Notes under the pieces: model-generated
The model's database searches: none
Seen by the model: the letters and a program-made list of their open reading frames with translations, nothing else
What the model was told of the DNA's origin: nothing
NCBI RefSeq assembly: GCF_000317065.1
Contig: NC_019701.1
Location: 2,490,001-2,554,000 of the forward strand
DNA length: 64,000 nt
Reading direction: 5' to 3'
From: Pseudanabaena sp. PCC 7367
GTDB taxonomy: Bacteria > Cyanobacteriota > Cyanobacteriia > Pseudanabaenales > Pseudanabaenaceae
Translations under genes and position numbers: made by a program
Part shown: positions 9,882 to 18,055 of the stretch, piece by piece
How the letters are laid out: each line of letters starts with the position of its first letter
Numbering within the stretch: position 1 is the first letter of the stretch

Positions 9882-10361
9882 CTATTGCAAAGAACCCTTG
9901 AACGTAGCGATCGCAATATCAATATAGGGCTTAAACATTACTGCCCGATTGGCAGGCAATCTGCTACTAATTACTTTATACAATTTGGTATAGCCATCCG
10001 CACATTCAGCCCGAACATGGCTTGAAGTAATCACCGTTCCCAACCAGTCAATCATTTTGTCGCGGAAGAAATGTTCATCTTCACGCAGCATCGATAGAGC
10101 CATATAGCGCAAAACGATCGTCATATCGTATTGACACTTGTCTTGCTTATTAGCTCTAGCTTGCTCTGGATAGTCCGCAGCCAATCGCTTGAGTGCATCC
10201 AGCACAATTTCGTCAGCATAATCACGAACTAGCTCATAGGCCTTTAGGCGATCGGTAAAACTATGGGCATATTGCTCTAGCTCACGGAGATCATTATCTT
10301 GTAAATAAGACCGCTCCGGCTCCAGGATCATGCCTTCAAATGAGCGTGTAATCGTAAACAT
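9882..10361 (-). CDS. Divergent phycobiliprotein-like protein (paralogue 2)
   Basis: This 159-aa protein is the paralogue of the product of 9057-9536. It begins MFTITRSFEGMI, has YLQDNDLRELEQYA in the N-terminal helices, and DKCQYDMTIVLRYMALSML at the bilin site, where Cys, the Asp three residues on and LRY are conserved. The C-terminal half (FFRDKMIDWLGTVI, then FKPYIDIAIATFKG) also matches its paralogue. Two similar but distinct subunits suggest an alpha/beta-like heterodimer or two interchangeable homomers. Absorbance cannot be inferred from sequence. It is the first gene of the minus-strand group. Confidence 0.72.
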   Translation of the reverse strand: MFTITRSFEGMILEPERSYLQDNDLRELEQYAHSFTDRLKAYELVRDYADEIVLDALKRLAADYPEQARANKQDKCQYDMTIVLRYMALSMLREDEHFFRDKMIDWLGTVITSSHVRAECADGYTKLYKVISSRLPANRAVMFKPYIDIAIATFKGSLQ

Positions 10362-11295
10362 TCTCCCCCTAAATCACCAATAAGCCTTGATTGTTGAAAG
10401 TCGATCAAAAATTGACTGATGATTTAATCCTAGTAATCTGCGGTGTAAACAGCATAATGTTCAGGAGCTTCTGAAACTATGTTAGTTGAGTTAAAGGCCA
10501 TTTCAATCAGGCCGATCGCTGGATTTACTAGTATTAATTTAAATAATTTGAGTAGCTAGGTAACTGCTTGAATAGAAAGCAAAGCTACTGTCCCCTAATT
10601 ACCTGTCAATTTTGTTGCCTGCCTTAAATATCTAGTTCATAGCTCCGATTGGTTCCCAGGGAAGGCTGAATTTAGCCGATTCAACTAGTCTTATGACGTT
10701 ACCTTATGCATTAAGCCCGTTGCCAAACTGACCTAATCTCAACTTGCTTGAAACCCATATAGATAAATGTCCATCACCGTTAAAGCTATATGATTTGAGC
10801 AACCTTGATTAGTGTTGATGCAATAATTTATTGCGCATTTAAGAACATTTTAAATGCTTTAGTTTGTTAAGCATCAGCATAAATGATTAAGACTGAACTT
10901 ACACAGTTTTTAAAGAAAGTTAACCTTAATCATAGTTTCTTCACGCAGTCTGCAGCTTTCGCTTCAATGATGATCATGCGCTAAATTGCTGGATTATTAT
11001 TTGAGTCTAGATCCTGGCAATTTGATTGATACTGATTTGACTGATACTGATAAGAGCAACACAATTACTAAAAATCGATTATTAAATTAATCCTATCGGC
11101 AAGTATGCCCAGGAGTATGTTTAATCAATTTGTCCCCCTAAGACTTGTCCTGTTTGGTCGCGTGTCCTAAGTATTATTGATGCTAGTCTACCCACATAAA
11201 TGCCGAGTGACAGCATTTGTCTGTGTAACAATTTGTTAAACAAGAGTAGAATACATAATGTAGGAAAATATAAAGCCAATTCAGGTTTTGAGGGT
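10362..11295. other. Long divergent intergenic region
   Basis: About 930 bp separate the phycobiliprotein-like group from the divergent ABC gene. It is AT-rich and I see no gene, RNA or clear operator. A frame that extends the ABC gene upstream to 11200 looks non-coding. Confidence 0.5.
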
Positions 11296-12303
11296 ATGGA
11301 GCCAGCAATTTTAGTCCAGGATCTACATAAAAGCTATGGCGATCGTGAGGCGGTAAACGGCCTTTCCTTGCAGATCGAGCCAGGTCAAATCTATGGATTA
11401 TTGGGGCCAAATGGTGCTGGGAAAACCACCACAATTCGCTGTATTTGCACCCTCACCAAACCCGATCGCGGCGTGGTTAAGGTCTGTGGTCAATCAGATG
11501 CCCGGGCGATCCGCACCTGTTTGGGGTATGTGGCACAAGAAGTTGCCCTTGATAAGGTGCTCACTGGCAAAGAATTATTAGAATTACAAGCGGCCTTGTA
11601 TCATATTCCCCGCAAACAAATCCGCGATCGGGTGCAGTCTGTGCTGGCGCTGGTTCAACTCAGTGAATATGCCAACGAGAAAACCGGTAATTATTCCGGT
11701 GGCCTCAAAAAACGCCTCGATCTAGCCGCTGGCCTGTTGCATCAGCCTCAAGTCCTGGTTTTGGATGAACCAACCGTGGGCCTGGATATTCAAACCCGCT
11801 TGATTGTGTGGGATTTTTTGCGCCAGCTCAAAGCTGATGGCATTACGATCCTGATTACCAGCCATTATCTGGAAGAAATTGATGCCCTGGCCGATCGGGT
11901 GGCAATTATCGATCGTGGCAAGGTGATTGCCGAAGGTACGCCAACCCAGCTCAAATCAGAAGTAGGTGGCGATCGGCTCACAATTAAAATTCAGGAATTC
12001 ACCGAACGATCGCAAGCGGAACAAACCCTGGAGCTGCTCAAAGATCTACCCTTTGTGCGCAGTAGCTCGATCAATCCCACCCAGGGTAATGCCCTCAATT
12101 TAGTAATTACGCCCGACCCCGATGCGATTAGTAAGGTGCAAAGTGTGTGCGATCGCCAGGGTATTAGTTTGTTCAGCCTGACCCAATCGCGTCCCAGTTT
12201 GGATGATGTGTTTCTAACTGCCACCGGGCAAACAATCCAGGATATTGAGATCGCCCAGGCTGAGGCGGAAGCGGCGATGGGTAAGAAAAAAAAGAAAAAG
12301 TAA
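11296..12303 (+). CDS. ABC transporter ATP-binding protein (DrrA-like)
   Basis: The 335-aa ATPase has Walker A GPNGAGKT (37-44), the signature NYSGGLKKRLDLA, Walker B VLVLDEP and a switch His in TSHYLEEID, followed by the roughly 100-residue C-terminal domain typical of DrrA/CcmA-type drug or polysaccharide exporters. ATG 11296 with GAGG just upstream is preferred to an in-frame ATG at 11200, which adds 32 residues before the conserved start. No permease gene follows, although such ATPases are normally paired with one. The last six residues are all lysine. Confidence 0.9.
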   Translation: MEPAILVQDLHKSYGDREAVNGLSLQIEPGQIYGLLGPNGAGKTTTIRCICTLTKPDRGVVKVCGQSDARAIRTCLGYVAQEVALDKVLTGKELLELQAALYHIPRKQIRDRVQSVLALVQLSEYANEKTGNYSGGLKKRLDLAAGLLHQPQVLVLDEPTVGLDIQTRLIVWDFLRQLKADGITILITSHYLEEIDALADRVAIIDRGKVIAEGTPTQLKSEVGGDRLTIKIQEFTERSQAEQTLELLKDLPFVRSSSINPTQGNALNLVITPDPDAISKVQSVCDRQGISLFSLTQSRPSLDDVFLTATGQTIQDIEIAQAEAEAAMGKKKKKK

Positions 12304-12330
12304 GTTTGTGAATTTGTCTGCTTAATTTGG

Positions 12331-12462
12331 GTGAAGCGAAGCGCCATCATCGATCTAACTAAGCAATATCGCTATTTGCTGCGGCGTGAGTGGGATATAA
12401 CCAAACCGCAAGTGGTTTTTATTATGCTAAATCCCAGCCCTGCCAATGAGCAGCGTACCTAA
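12331..12462 (+). pseudogene. DUF1643-like remnant
   Basis: A GTG-initiated 43-codon frame encodes RYLLRREWDITKPQVVFIM followed by LNPSPANEQRT and a stop. This matches the N-terminal block of DUF1643 proteins (R-Y-x-L-x-R-x-W ... F-x-M-L-N-P-S-x-A) and breaks off where the family normally continues for another 100 residues or more. The next 200 bp do not restore it in any frame I could follow. It sits where a permease gene for the ABC ATPase might be expected. Confidence 0.55.
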
Positions 12463-12681
12463 GTAAATGGGACATTAATGAACCTAGTCATAGAGAGCGG
12501 AGTCTAAAAGTTAGGTCAGTATTAGTCTCGATCGTATGATGATATTTTTTGGATTGAATTTGTCTTTGAGTCTTTAGATGAGGATAGCTTTAGGATCTAA
12601 TCTTTTTTGCTACATCCTTTGTTATTGCATATCCGGCATACCGACATTAATTCCCGATCGAAATTTTAGGTCATAGCTGTA

Positions 12682-13443
12682 ATGAAATTAGCGATCGCCT
12701 TTTGTCTCTTATTCCTGGTGTTTGGCACTCTGGAGCGCCTATTCCCGCTACGCAGGGAGCAAAAATGCTTTCGCAAAAATTGGCTTACCGACGTGGCTCA
12801 CTTTTTTATTAATCATGTGGCGATCAATGTGGGTACGTTTGCGATCGGCGTGATTTTATATGTCCTATTCCATGCATCGATCGATCCAACATTACAGACC
12901 GCAATTCGATCGCAGCCGCCCTTGCTGCAATTCCTGGAAGCCTTTTTTCTGGCTCAACTAATTTTCTATATCATCCATCGTGCTGCCCACACTCTGCCCT
13001 GGTTGTGGCGATTCCATGCGATCCACCACAGCAGCACCGAACTCGATTGGTTAGCTTCGGCGCGATTGCATCCCATGGAAATGATTTTGGTGAATTTGGC
13101 GACCGGAGTGCCCCTGTTCTGGTTGGGGTTCACGAAGGAAACCTTTGGTGCTTATTTGATCGTAGGCGCGTTTTTGCCAATTTTTAACCATGCCAACATC
13201 AAGGTGAGGTTGCCGATCCTGCGCTGGATTATTGCCACCCCTGAGTATCACCATTGGCACCACAGCAATGACCCACAGGCTAGGGACAAGAATTTTGCGG
13301 GATTACCAGTTATCGATCTGATGTTTGGCACTTTCTATCTGCCTGAACAAAAAATGCCGAAAACCTATGGGGTGGATGAGGCGATCCCGTCGGGCTATTG
13401 GCGACAGATGTTGTATCCGTTTAAAAAAGTTAAGCCTGATTAA
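12682..13443 (+). CDS. Sterol desaturase / fatty acid hydroxylase family protein
   Basis: The 253-aa integral membrane protein has several hydrophobic segments and the histidine clusters of the fatty acid hydroxylase superfamily (PF04116): HRAAH (99-103), FHAIHH (111-116), H170 and YHHWHH (189-194). These ligate a di-iron centre that oxidises lipid or carotenoid-like substrates. Length is normal. The substrate cannot be predicted; carotenoid, sterol-like or fatty acyl substrates are all possible. Confidence 0.88.
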   Translation: MKLAIAFCLLFLVFGTLERLFPLRREQKCFRKNWLTDVAHFFINHVAINVGTFAIGVILYVLFHASIDPTLQTAIRSQPPLLQFLEAFFLAQLIFYIIHRAAHTLPWLWRFHAIHHSSTELDWLASARLHPMEMILVNLATGVPLFWLGFTKETFGAYLIVGAFLPIFNHANIKVRLPILRWIIATPEYHHWHHSNDPQARDKNFAGLPVIDLMFGTFYLPEQKMPKTYGVDEAIPSGYWRQMLYPFKKVKPD

Positions 13444-13621
13444 ACAAGCTATATAATCAGTGCCATTAAAGACTGACTAGCTCAGCTAAATCTACGGTTT
13501 AATATATGGCGTATTAGCCTGTATAAATTATCGCCCATGTTTTTACGGTTATGATGAGGCTCAATGAGTCGATCGCTTGTAAGCTATTACCCCCACTCCA
13601 AGATCCTTGTAGCTAATAAAT

Positions 13622-14968
13622 ATGTGGAACCTCGTCAGCACCGCCATCATCACCGCCTCGATCCAATATTCTGGGCAGATTGCCGCCGCGCCGATCGTGA
13701 CCCAGTTGCCGCGATCGCTGCTTAGTTCTGCCTCCCGTCCAGTTTTGGCAGTCAACCCACCCCAAACCCAGCATCAAACTCAAGATGCCGAGGCAACCAA
13801 AGCAATTCGGGTACATTTAGCCAGTCTCCAGGATGCCGGTTATAGCCCGACCGGGCAGGGGGTTTGGCTCCAGGCCAATGATGGTGTATTGCTAGGTGAG
13901 CATCGATCGACCCAAGCCCTACCCGCTGCTTCGATCACCAAGGTGGCAACTACTCTGGCAGCGCTCCACACCTGGGATCCCAATCACAAATTCATGACCA
14001 ATGTCAGCACCAATGGCACGATCGTGGGCGATACCTTGCAGGGCGATCTGATCATAGAAGGGAATGGCGATCCGCTGTTTGTGTGGGAAGAGGCGGTAAC
14101 TTTGGGTAATGCCCTCAATCAAATTGGGATCAAGCGGGTGCAGGGCGATCTGATCGTGGCGGGGCGGTTTTATATGAACTTTGAGAGCGATCGCCAGAAA
14201 GCGACCCAACTATTAGCGATCGGCCTGGACTCCCAGAACTGGACAAATGAAGCGCTTTATCAATGGCGACAAATGCCACCGGGAACCGCTGCACCCCAGG
14301 TTGAGATTTTAGGTAACCTCCGCCCCGTGAATACTCTGACTGCTGCCGATCGGCTTTCTTCGGTGCAACTGGTGCAACATGAGTCCTTGCCCCTATGGCA
14401 ATTGCTCAAGCGGATGAATATTTATAGTAATAATGCGATGGCCGAGATGCTGGCAGCGGCAGTGGGTGGACCTGGAGCTGTCTCCCAAAAAGCTTCGCAG
14501 GCAACGGGTGTGCCCCGATCGGAAATTCGCTTAATTAATGGTTCAGGGCTGGGGCAACAAAACCAAATTTCGGCCAGGGCGGCCGTGGCAATGATGATTG
14601 CAGTGCATAATCGGGCGATCGAATCGGGGTTGACGATCGCGGATCTGTTCCCGATGAGTGATTGCAACTGCGGCACAATCAAAGATCGCAATTTGCCCAC
14701 TGGGGCGATCGTTAAAACTGGCACCTTGTCTGATGTCTCGGCATTGGCGGGCGTAATTCAAACCCGCGATCGTGGCCCAGTTTGGTTTGCCATCCTCAAT
14801 CGCGGTAATGGTGATGTTCGTTTTTTCCATCAAATTCAAGATCAGGTGCTGCAAACCTTAACTCAGGTGTGGGGGAATCCACCGGCGATCGCCACCCGCA
14901 ATTTCTCTCCCTTTCAACCAATTCCCTGGCAGGATGGTAACCGCGATCGGATTTTGATTAGTTACTAA
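13622..14968 (+). CDS. dacB: D-alanyl-D-alanine carboxypeptidase/endopeptidase (PBP4, family S13)
   Basis: The 448-aa protein has the three penicillin-binding motifs: SITK (104-107) with the nucleophilic serine, SNN (269-271) and KTG (365-367). The spacing from SxxK to SxN contains the family's large inserted domain. A hydrophobic N-terminus suggests export to the periplasm, where such enzymes trim or cut peptidoglycan cross-links. No partner genes adjoin. Confidence 0.9.
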   Translation: MWNLVSTAIITASIQYSGQIAAAPIVTQLPRSLLSSASRPVLAVNPPQTQHQTQDAEATKAIRVHLASLQDAGYSPTGQGVWLQANDGVLLGEHRSTQALPAASITKVATTLAALHTWDPNHKFMTNVSTNGTIVGDTLQGDLIIEGNGDPLFVWEEAVTLGNALNQIGIKRVQGDLIVAGRFYMNFESDRQKATQLLAIGLDSQNWTNEALYQWRQMPPGTAAPQVEILGNLRPVNTLTAADRLSSVQLVQHESLPLWQLLKRMNIYSNNAMAEMLAAAVGGPGAVSQKASQATGVPRSEIRLINGSGLGQQNQISARAAVAMMIAVHNRAIESGLTIADLFPMSDCNCGTIKDRNLPTGAIVKTGTLSDVSALAGVIQTRDRGPVWFAILNRGNGDVRFFHQIQDQVLQTLTQVWGNPPAIATRNFSPFQPIPWQDGNRDRILISY

Positions 14969-15536
14969 ATCACTCAATAGATGATTGATTATGTAGCCTG
15001 ATCCACAGAATCGATAGTGGATCTTAGTTAAATCTAGTCAATAACTTGTTTAGATTACAATCCCTCGCCTTCAACTTAGTTAATTCTTGCTCTATAATCC
15101 ATTTAACCAGGTATAGCAATAATCCAATAGCTCGGGTGCGTGCGTTGCAAAACTGGTAACTGTTTATTTCCTGTTTGATTAAGCCCTAATTGGCTCACCT
15201 ACTTAATTCTATCCCTACTAATCTGCCAAGTGCCAAGTTAGGATTGAGCAGTAGCAGGCTGAATAGGTTGCTCGATATACAGGTGGTCTAAGACAGAGCT
15301 ACTTAGCATAACTATCTTGATGAAACAATAATGTTGGATGCTTGATTTCCTTCTTTACGATCGGGTTCATTCAATCGGTCAATCGAACGATAATGCAAAA
15401 GCAGCATAGATATTATGACCAAATCTGGTAATACAACCCCGATCAAAGCTAAACTGATACAAAGCTGTGGCAGTAAATCGATAAAGTTTGGTGATTGAGA
15501 TAATCCTGGTGCATAAATTGGGGGATAAGCAATTTA
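14969..15536. other. Intergenic spacer
   Basis: No gene is seen in these 568 bp apart from the hairpin at 15000-15023. The 3' part must contain the promoter of the STAS-receiver gene. Confidence 0.5.
15000..15023 (+). terminator. Possible weak terminator after dacB
   Basis: GATCCAC (15000-15006) pairs perfectly with GTGGATC (15017-15023) across a 10-nt loop, 32 bp past the dacB stop. The following sequence TTAGTTAAAT is only weakly U-rich. Confidence 0.4.
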
Positions 15537-16298
15537 ATGGATGGTCAGGTGCAAACCGAAAGAATTAGTGAAAATACTGCTGTATTCATACTCCCAGAAC
15601 GTCTTAGTAATAGATTTGGGATCGATGCGACTAAGCTTTTAAGAGATATCCTGGCGCAAGGATATGTAAATTTGTTGTTTGATTGTTCTCAGGTTGTTTA
15701 TATTGATAGCTCTGGTTTGAGCGTAATCCTAAATAGCCTCAGGCATACGCGCCAATGCGGCGGTTACATGTGCATTTTTGACCCTTCTGATGCGGTTACC
15801 AGTATTTTGAATCTGAGTAACATGAAGAAGATCATCCCGATCTTTGCCGATCAGGATCGGGCGATCGAGTTTGTGACTGGTTCTAATACCACCAAAATTC
15901 TGGTGATTGATGACAACAAAATGATCCTGACTCTGGTCTCTTCAATTTTCAAGGGGGAGGGATATGTAGTGTTGATCGCCAATGATGGCATGACCGGCTT
16001 GGAGATGGCTCAACAAGAGCAACCGGATTTGATTATTTGTGATGTGATGATGCCCAAGGTTAATGGTTATGACGTGCTGTCAACGATCCGACAGAACCCA
16101 GGGACAGAAGTAACCCCATTTATTTTTCTAACCGCTAAGGACACCAAAAGCGATCTACGCCACGGCATGAGCCTGGGAGCAGAGGATTATTTAACGAAAC
16201 CCTTCACCAAAGCAGAAATTACCAGTGCGGTTAAAACGCAACTACAAAAGCGGGAAGCGGAGATTCGTCATTTCCGTAAAACTTTCCTTGGTGAGTAA
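15537..16298 (+). CDS. STAS domain fused to response-regulator receiver
   Basis: Residues 1-113 form a STAS domain of the anti-sigma-factor-antagonist type, with the DSSG motif (57-60) whose serine is phosphorylated in partner-switching systems. Residues about 118-245 form a CheY-like receiver with acidic pair D125-D126, phosphoacceptor D169 in ICDVMMP, and the later T and K in FLTAKD and LTKPF. The fusion suggests that aspartate phosphorylation and partner switching act on one output. There is no DNA-binding domain. No kinase or phosphatase gene is adjacent. Confidence 0.9.
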   Translation: MDGQVQTERISENTAVFILPERLSNRFGIDATKLLRDILAQGYVNLLFDCSQVVYIDSSGLSVILNSLRHTRQCGGYMCIFDPSDAVTSILNLSNMKKIIPIFADQDRAIEFVTGSNTTKILVIDDNKMILTLVSSIFKGEGYVVLIANDGMTGLEMAQQEQPDLIICDVMMPKVNGYDVLSTIRQNPGTEVTPFIFLTAKDTKSDLRHGMSLGAEDYLTKPFTKAEITSAVKTQLQKREAEIRHFRKTFLGE

Positions 16299-16349
16299 TA
16301 TTAAATCCTAAAGTTCGAACATGATCGCAATGCATTACCAATAATGTTG

Positions 16350-16377
16350 GCAGTCGTTCTTATGGACTGCTTTTAAT
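16350..16377 (+). terminator. Intrinsic terminator of the STAS-receiver gene
   Basis: GCAGTC (16350-16355) and GACTGC (16365-16370) form a 6-bp stem with a 9-nt loop, followed directly by TTTTAAT. It lies about 50 bp past the stop codon. Confidence 0.65.
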
Positions 16378-16511
16378 CGAATTTGCCATAAGCGATCGCC
16401 TAACCCTCAGATCTTTCTACGGGTCATTATGAGGTAGTCAAGGAATCTTGAGCCAGCCTCGCACCTATGGTTGGAAGGTAAAGAACTCAAGATCGTTGAA
16501 TTTTAAATAGC

Positions 16512-17651
16512 CTATACCGCGATCGATGCCTTGCTAACTTCAATCACCTTGTCATAATAATTTTGCAGTTGGCTGGTTGCCGCTTCCCAACCCCACTTTT
16601 CAGCTTCAAGGCGGGCATTATGCTTCAGGTCATCGGCGATCGCCGGACTACAATCCAATAGCTGTTGAGTGGCGGTGAGTAAGCCATCCTCAGCGATCGG
16701 ATCAAACATATAACCATTCAAGCCATTGGTGACAATATCGGGAATACCACCAGAATTCGCCGCCACCACTGGGCAACCTGCCGCCATTGCTTCTAGCAAA
16801 ACCAACCCCAATGTTTCGGTGCGGGAAGGGAATAAAAACACATCACTGGAGGCAAATGCTGAAGCTAGATCAGTGCCCTGTAGATAGCCCACAAAATTAG
16901 TATTAGTACCAGCAAAGATTTTTTCTAATTCCTGGCGATAGGGGCCATCGCCCACCAGTGCTAAGCGGCTATTGGGGATCGCTTGCAAAACGGGCAAAAT
17001 TTCATCGATCCCTTTCTCGGCGGATAACCTACCCACATACAGCAATAGGGTCGCTTCGGGATGACCTTCAGTCAGGCGCGATCGCATTTCGGCATGTTTG
17101 TACTGTGGGTGAAATAGTTCAGTATCTACACCCCGCTGCCACAGATCGACTTCCTTTACGCCATGCTCGCGGAGTTGCTCCACCATCGCATTAGAAGTAC
17201 ATAGGTTTAGCTCGGCGTTATTATGAGCAGTTTTAATCAACTCCCACATCGCATTTTCTAAAAAGCCCAGACCATAGTGCTGAAGGTACTGGGGCAAATG
17301 AGTATGATATGAGGCGATCAGTGGTAGTTTCATCGACTTGGCATAGAACAGACCCGCCAGGCCAAGTACTGCTGGATTGATTAAATGCACAATATCCGGT
17401 TGAAACTGTTCTAGCGCATAGCCGATCGAAGGGCGGGGTAGAGCTAGCTTTAATTCAGGATACATGGGTAGCGGGAACCCAGATACACCATAAATTTTGG
17501 CACCGCAATATTCTGTCAAACCGCCATCTGGAGCGAATATCATCACCTCGTCCCCCAGCTTAACCAGGTTCTCGACGGTGTGTTTCAGGCGAGTGACAAT
17601 CCCATCGACTTTGGGTAGGAATGTTTCTGTGAATATGGCAACCTTACGCAT
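16512..17651 (-). CDS. sqdX: Sulfoquinovosyltransferase SqdX (GT4)
   Basis: The 379-aa enzyme begins MRKVAIFTETFLPKVDGIVT and contains GFPLPMYPELKLALPRPS, both highly characteristic of cyanobacterial SqdX. SqdX transfers sulfoquinovose from UDP-sulfoquinovose to diacylglycerol, the last step of sulfolipid (SQDG) synthesis for thylakoid membranes. The C-terminal GT-B half has YVGRLSAEKGIDE and the E-x7-E motif region (FPSRTETLGLVLLEAMA). sqdB is not adjacent in this window. Confidence 0.95.
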   Translation of the reverse strand: MRKVAIFTETFLPKVDGIVTRLKHTVENLVKLGDEVMIFAPDGGLTEYCGAKIYGVSGFPLPMYPELKLALPRPSIGYALEQFQPDIVHLINPAVLGLAGLFYAKSMKLPLIASYHTHLPQYLQHYGLGFLENAMWELIKTAHNNAELNLCTSNAMVEQLREHGVKEVDLWQRGVDTELFHPQYKHAEMRSRLTEGHPEATLLLYVGRLSAEKGIDEILPVLQAIPNSRLALVGDGPYRQELEKIFAGTNTNFVGYLQGTDLASAFASSDVFLFPSRTETLGLVLLEAMAAGCPVVAANSGGIPDIVTNGLNGYMFDPIAEDGLLTATQQLLDCSPAIADDLKHNARLEAEKWGWEAATSQLQNYYDKVIEVSKASIAV

Positions 17652-18055
17652 CCGAACTTTTTTAACTCTGCTGCGATCGTTAATTACTTACTATTAACAT
17701 TATTAAGCAATTCTTTCCTAAAAACTTTTAAAGTTTGGTTGTTCACATCCCAAAGCAATAAATATATTGCTATTTATTTTGCCATTAATAATCTACTTAG
17801 CACACCTGGGTTGGGGGGCTGGTAGTTATGGATAATCACGCTATATTCACCACCCGCTAACTAAGGTAAGAAATGGGTAAGCCAGAGCCCAATGGGTATG
17901 CATAAAAAGACAGCGATCGCGCTGAGCTGAGGGCAATTGCTAGCGGGTATCTCAGGTTAGGAGACATAATTTATCTTCTGGGGTGAGCAATGTATAGATA
18001 TTTGTAATGAAATGGGTAACTAAGCAATAAAATACCAAATCAATGGTGGGGTGTA
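17652..18055. other. Divergent promoter region (sqdX / antiporter)
   Basis: 404 bp without a gene. It contains a G-rich stretch (17808-17822) and a GGTGGGG ribosome-binding-like sequence just before ATG 18056. No named riboswitch could be fitted convincingly. Confidence 0.5.

Noticed and set aside
17800-17960. Possible c-di-AMP (ydaO-type) riboswitch before the antiporter
   Set aside because: A CGCTAACT...GGTAAG-like string occurs, but the conserved GGGGTGAATC and the pairing of the outer stem could not be found in order.
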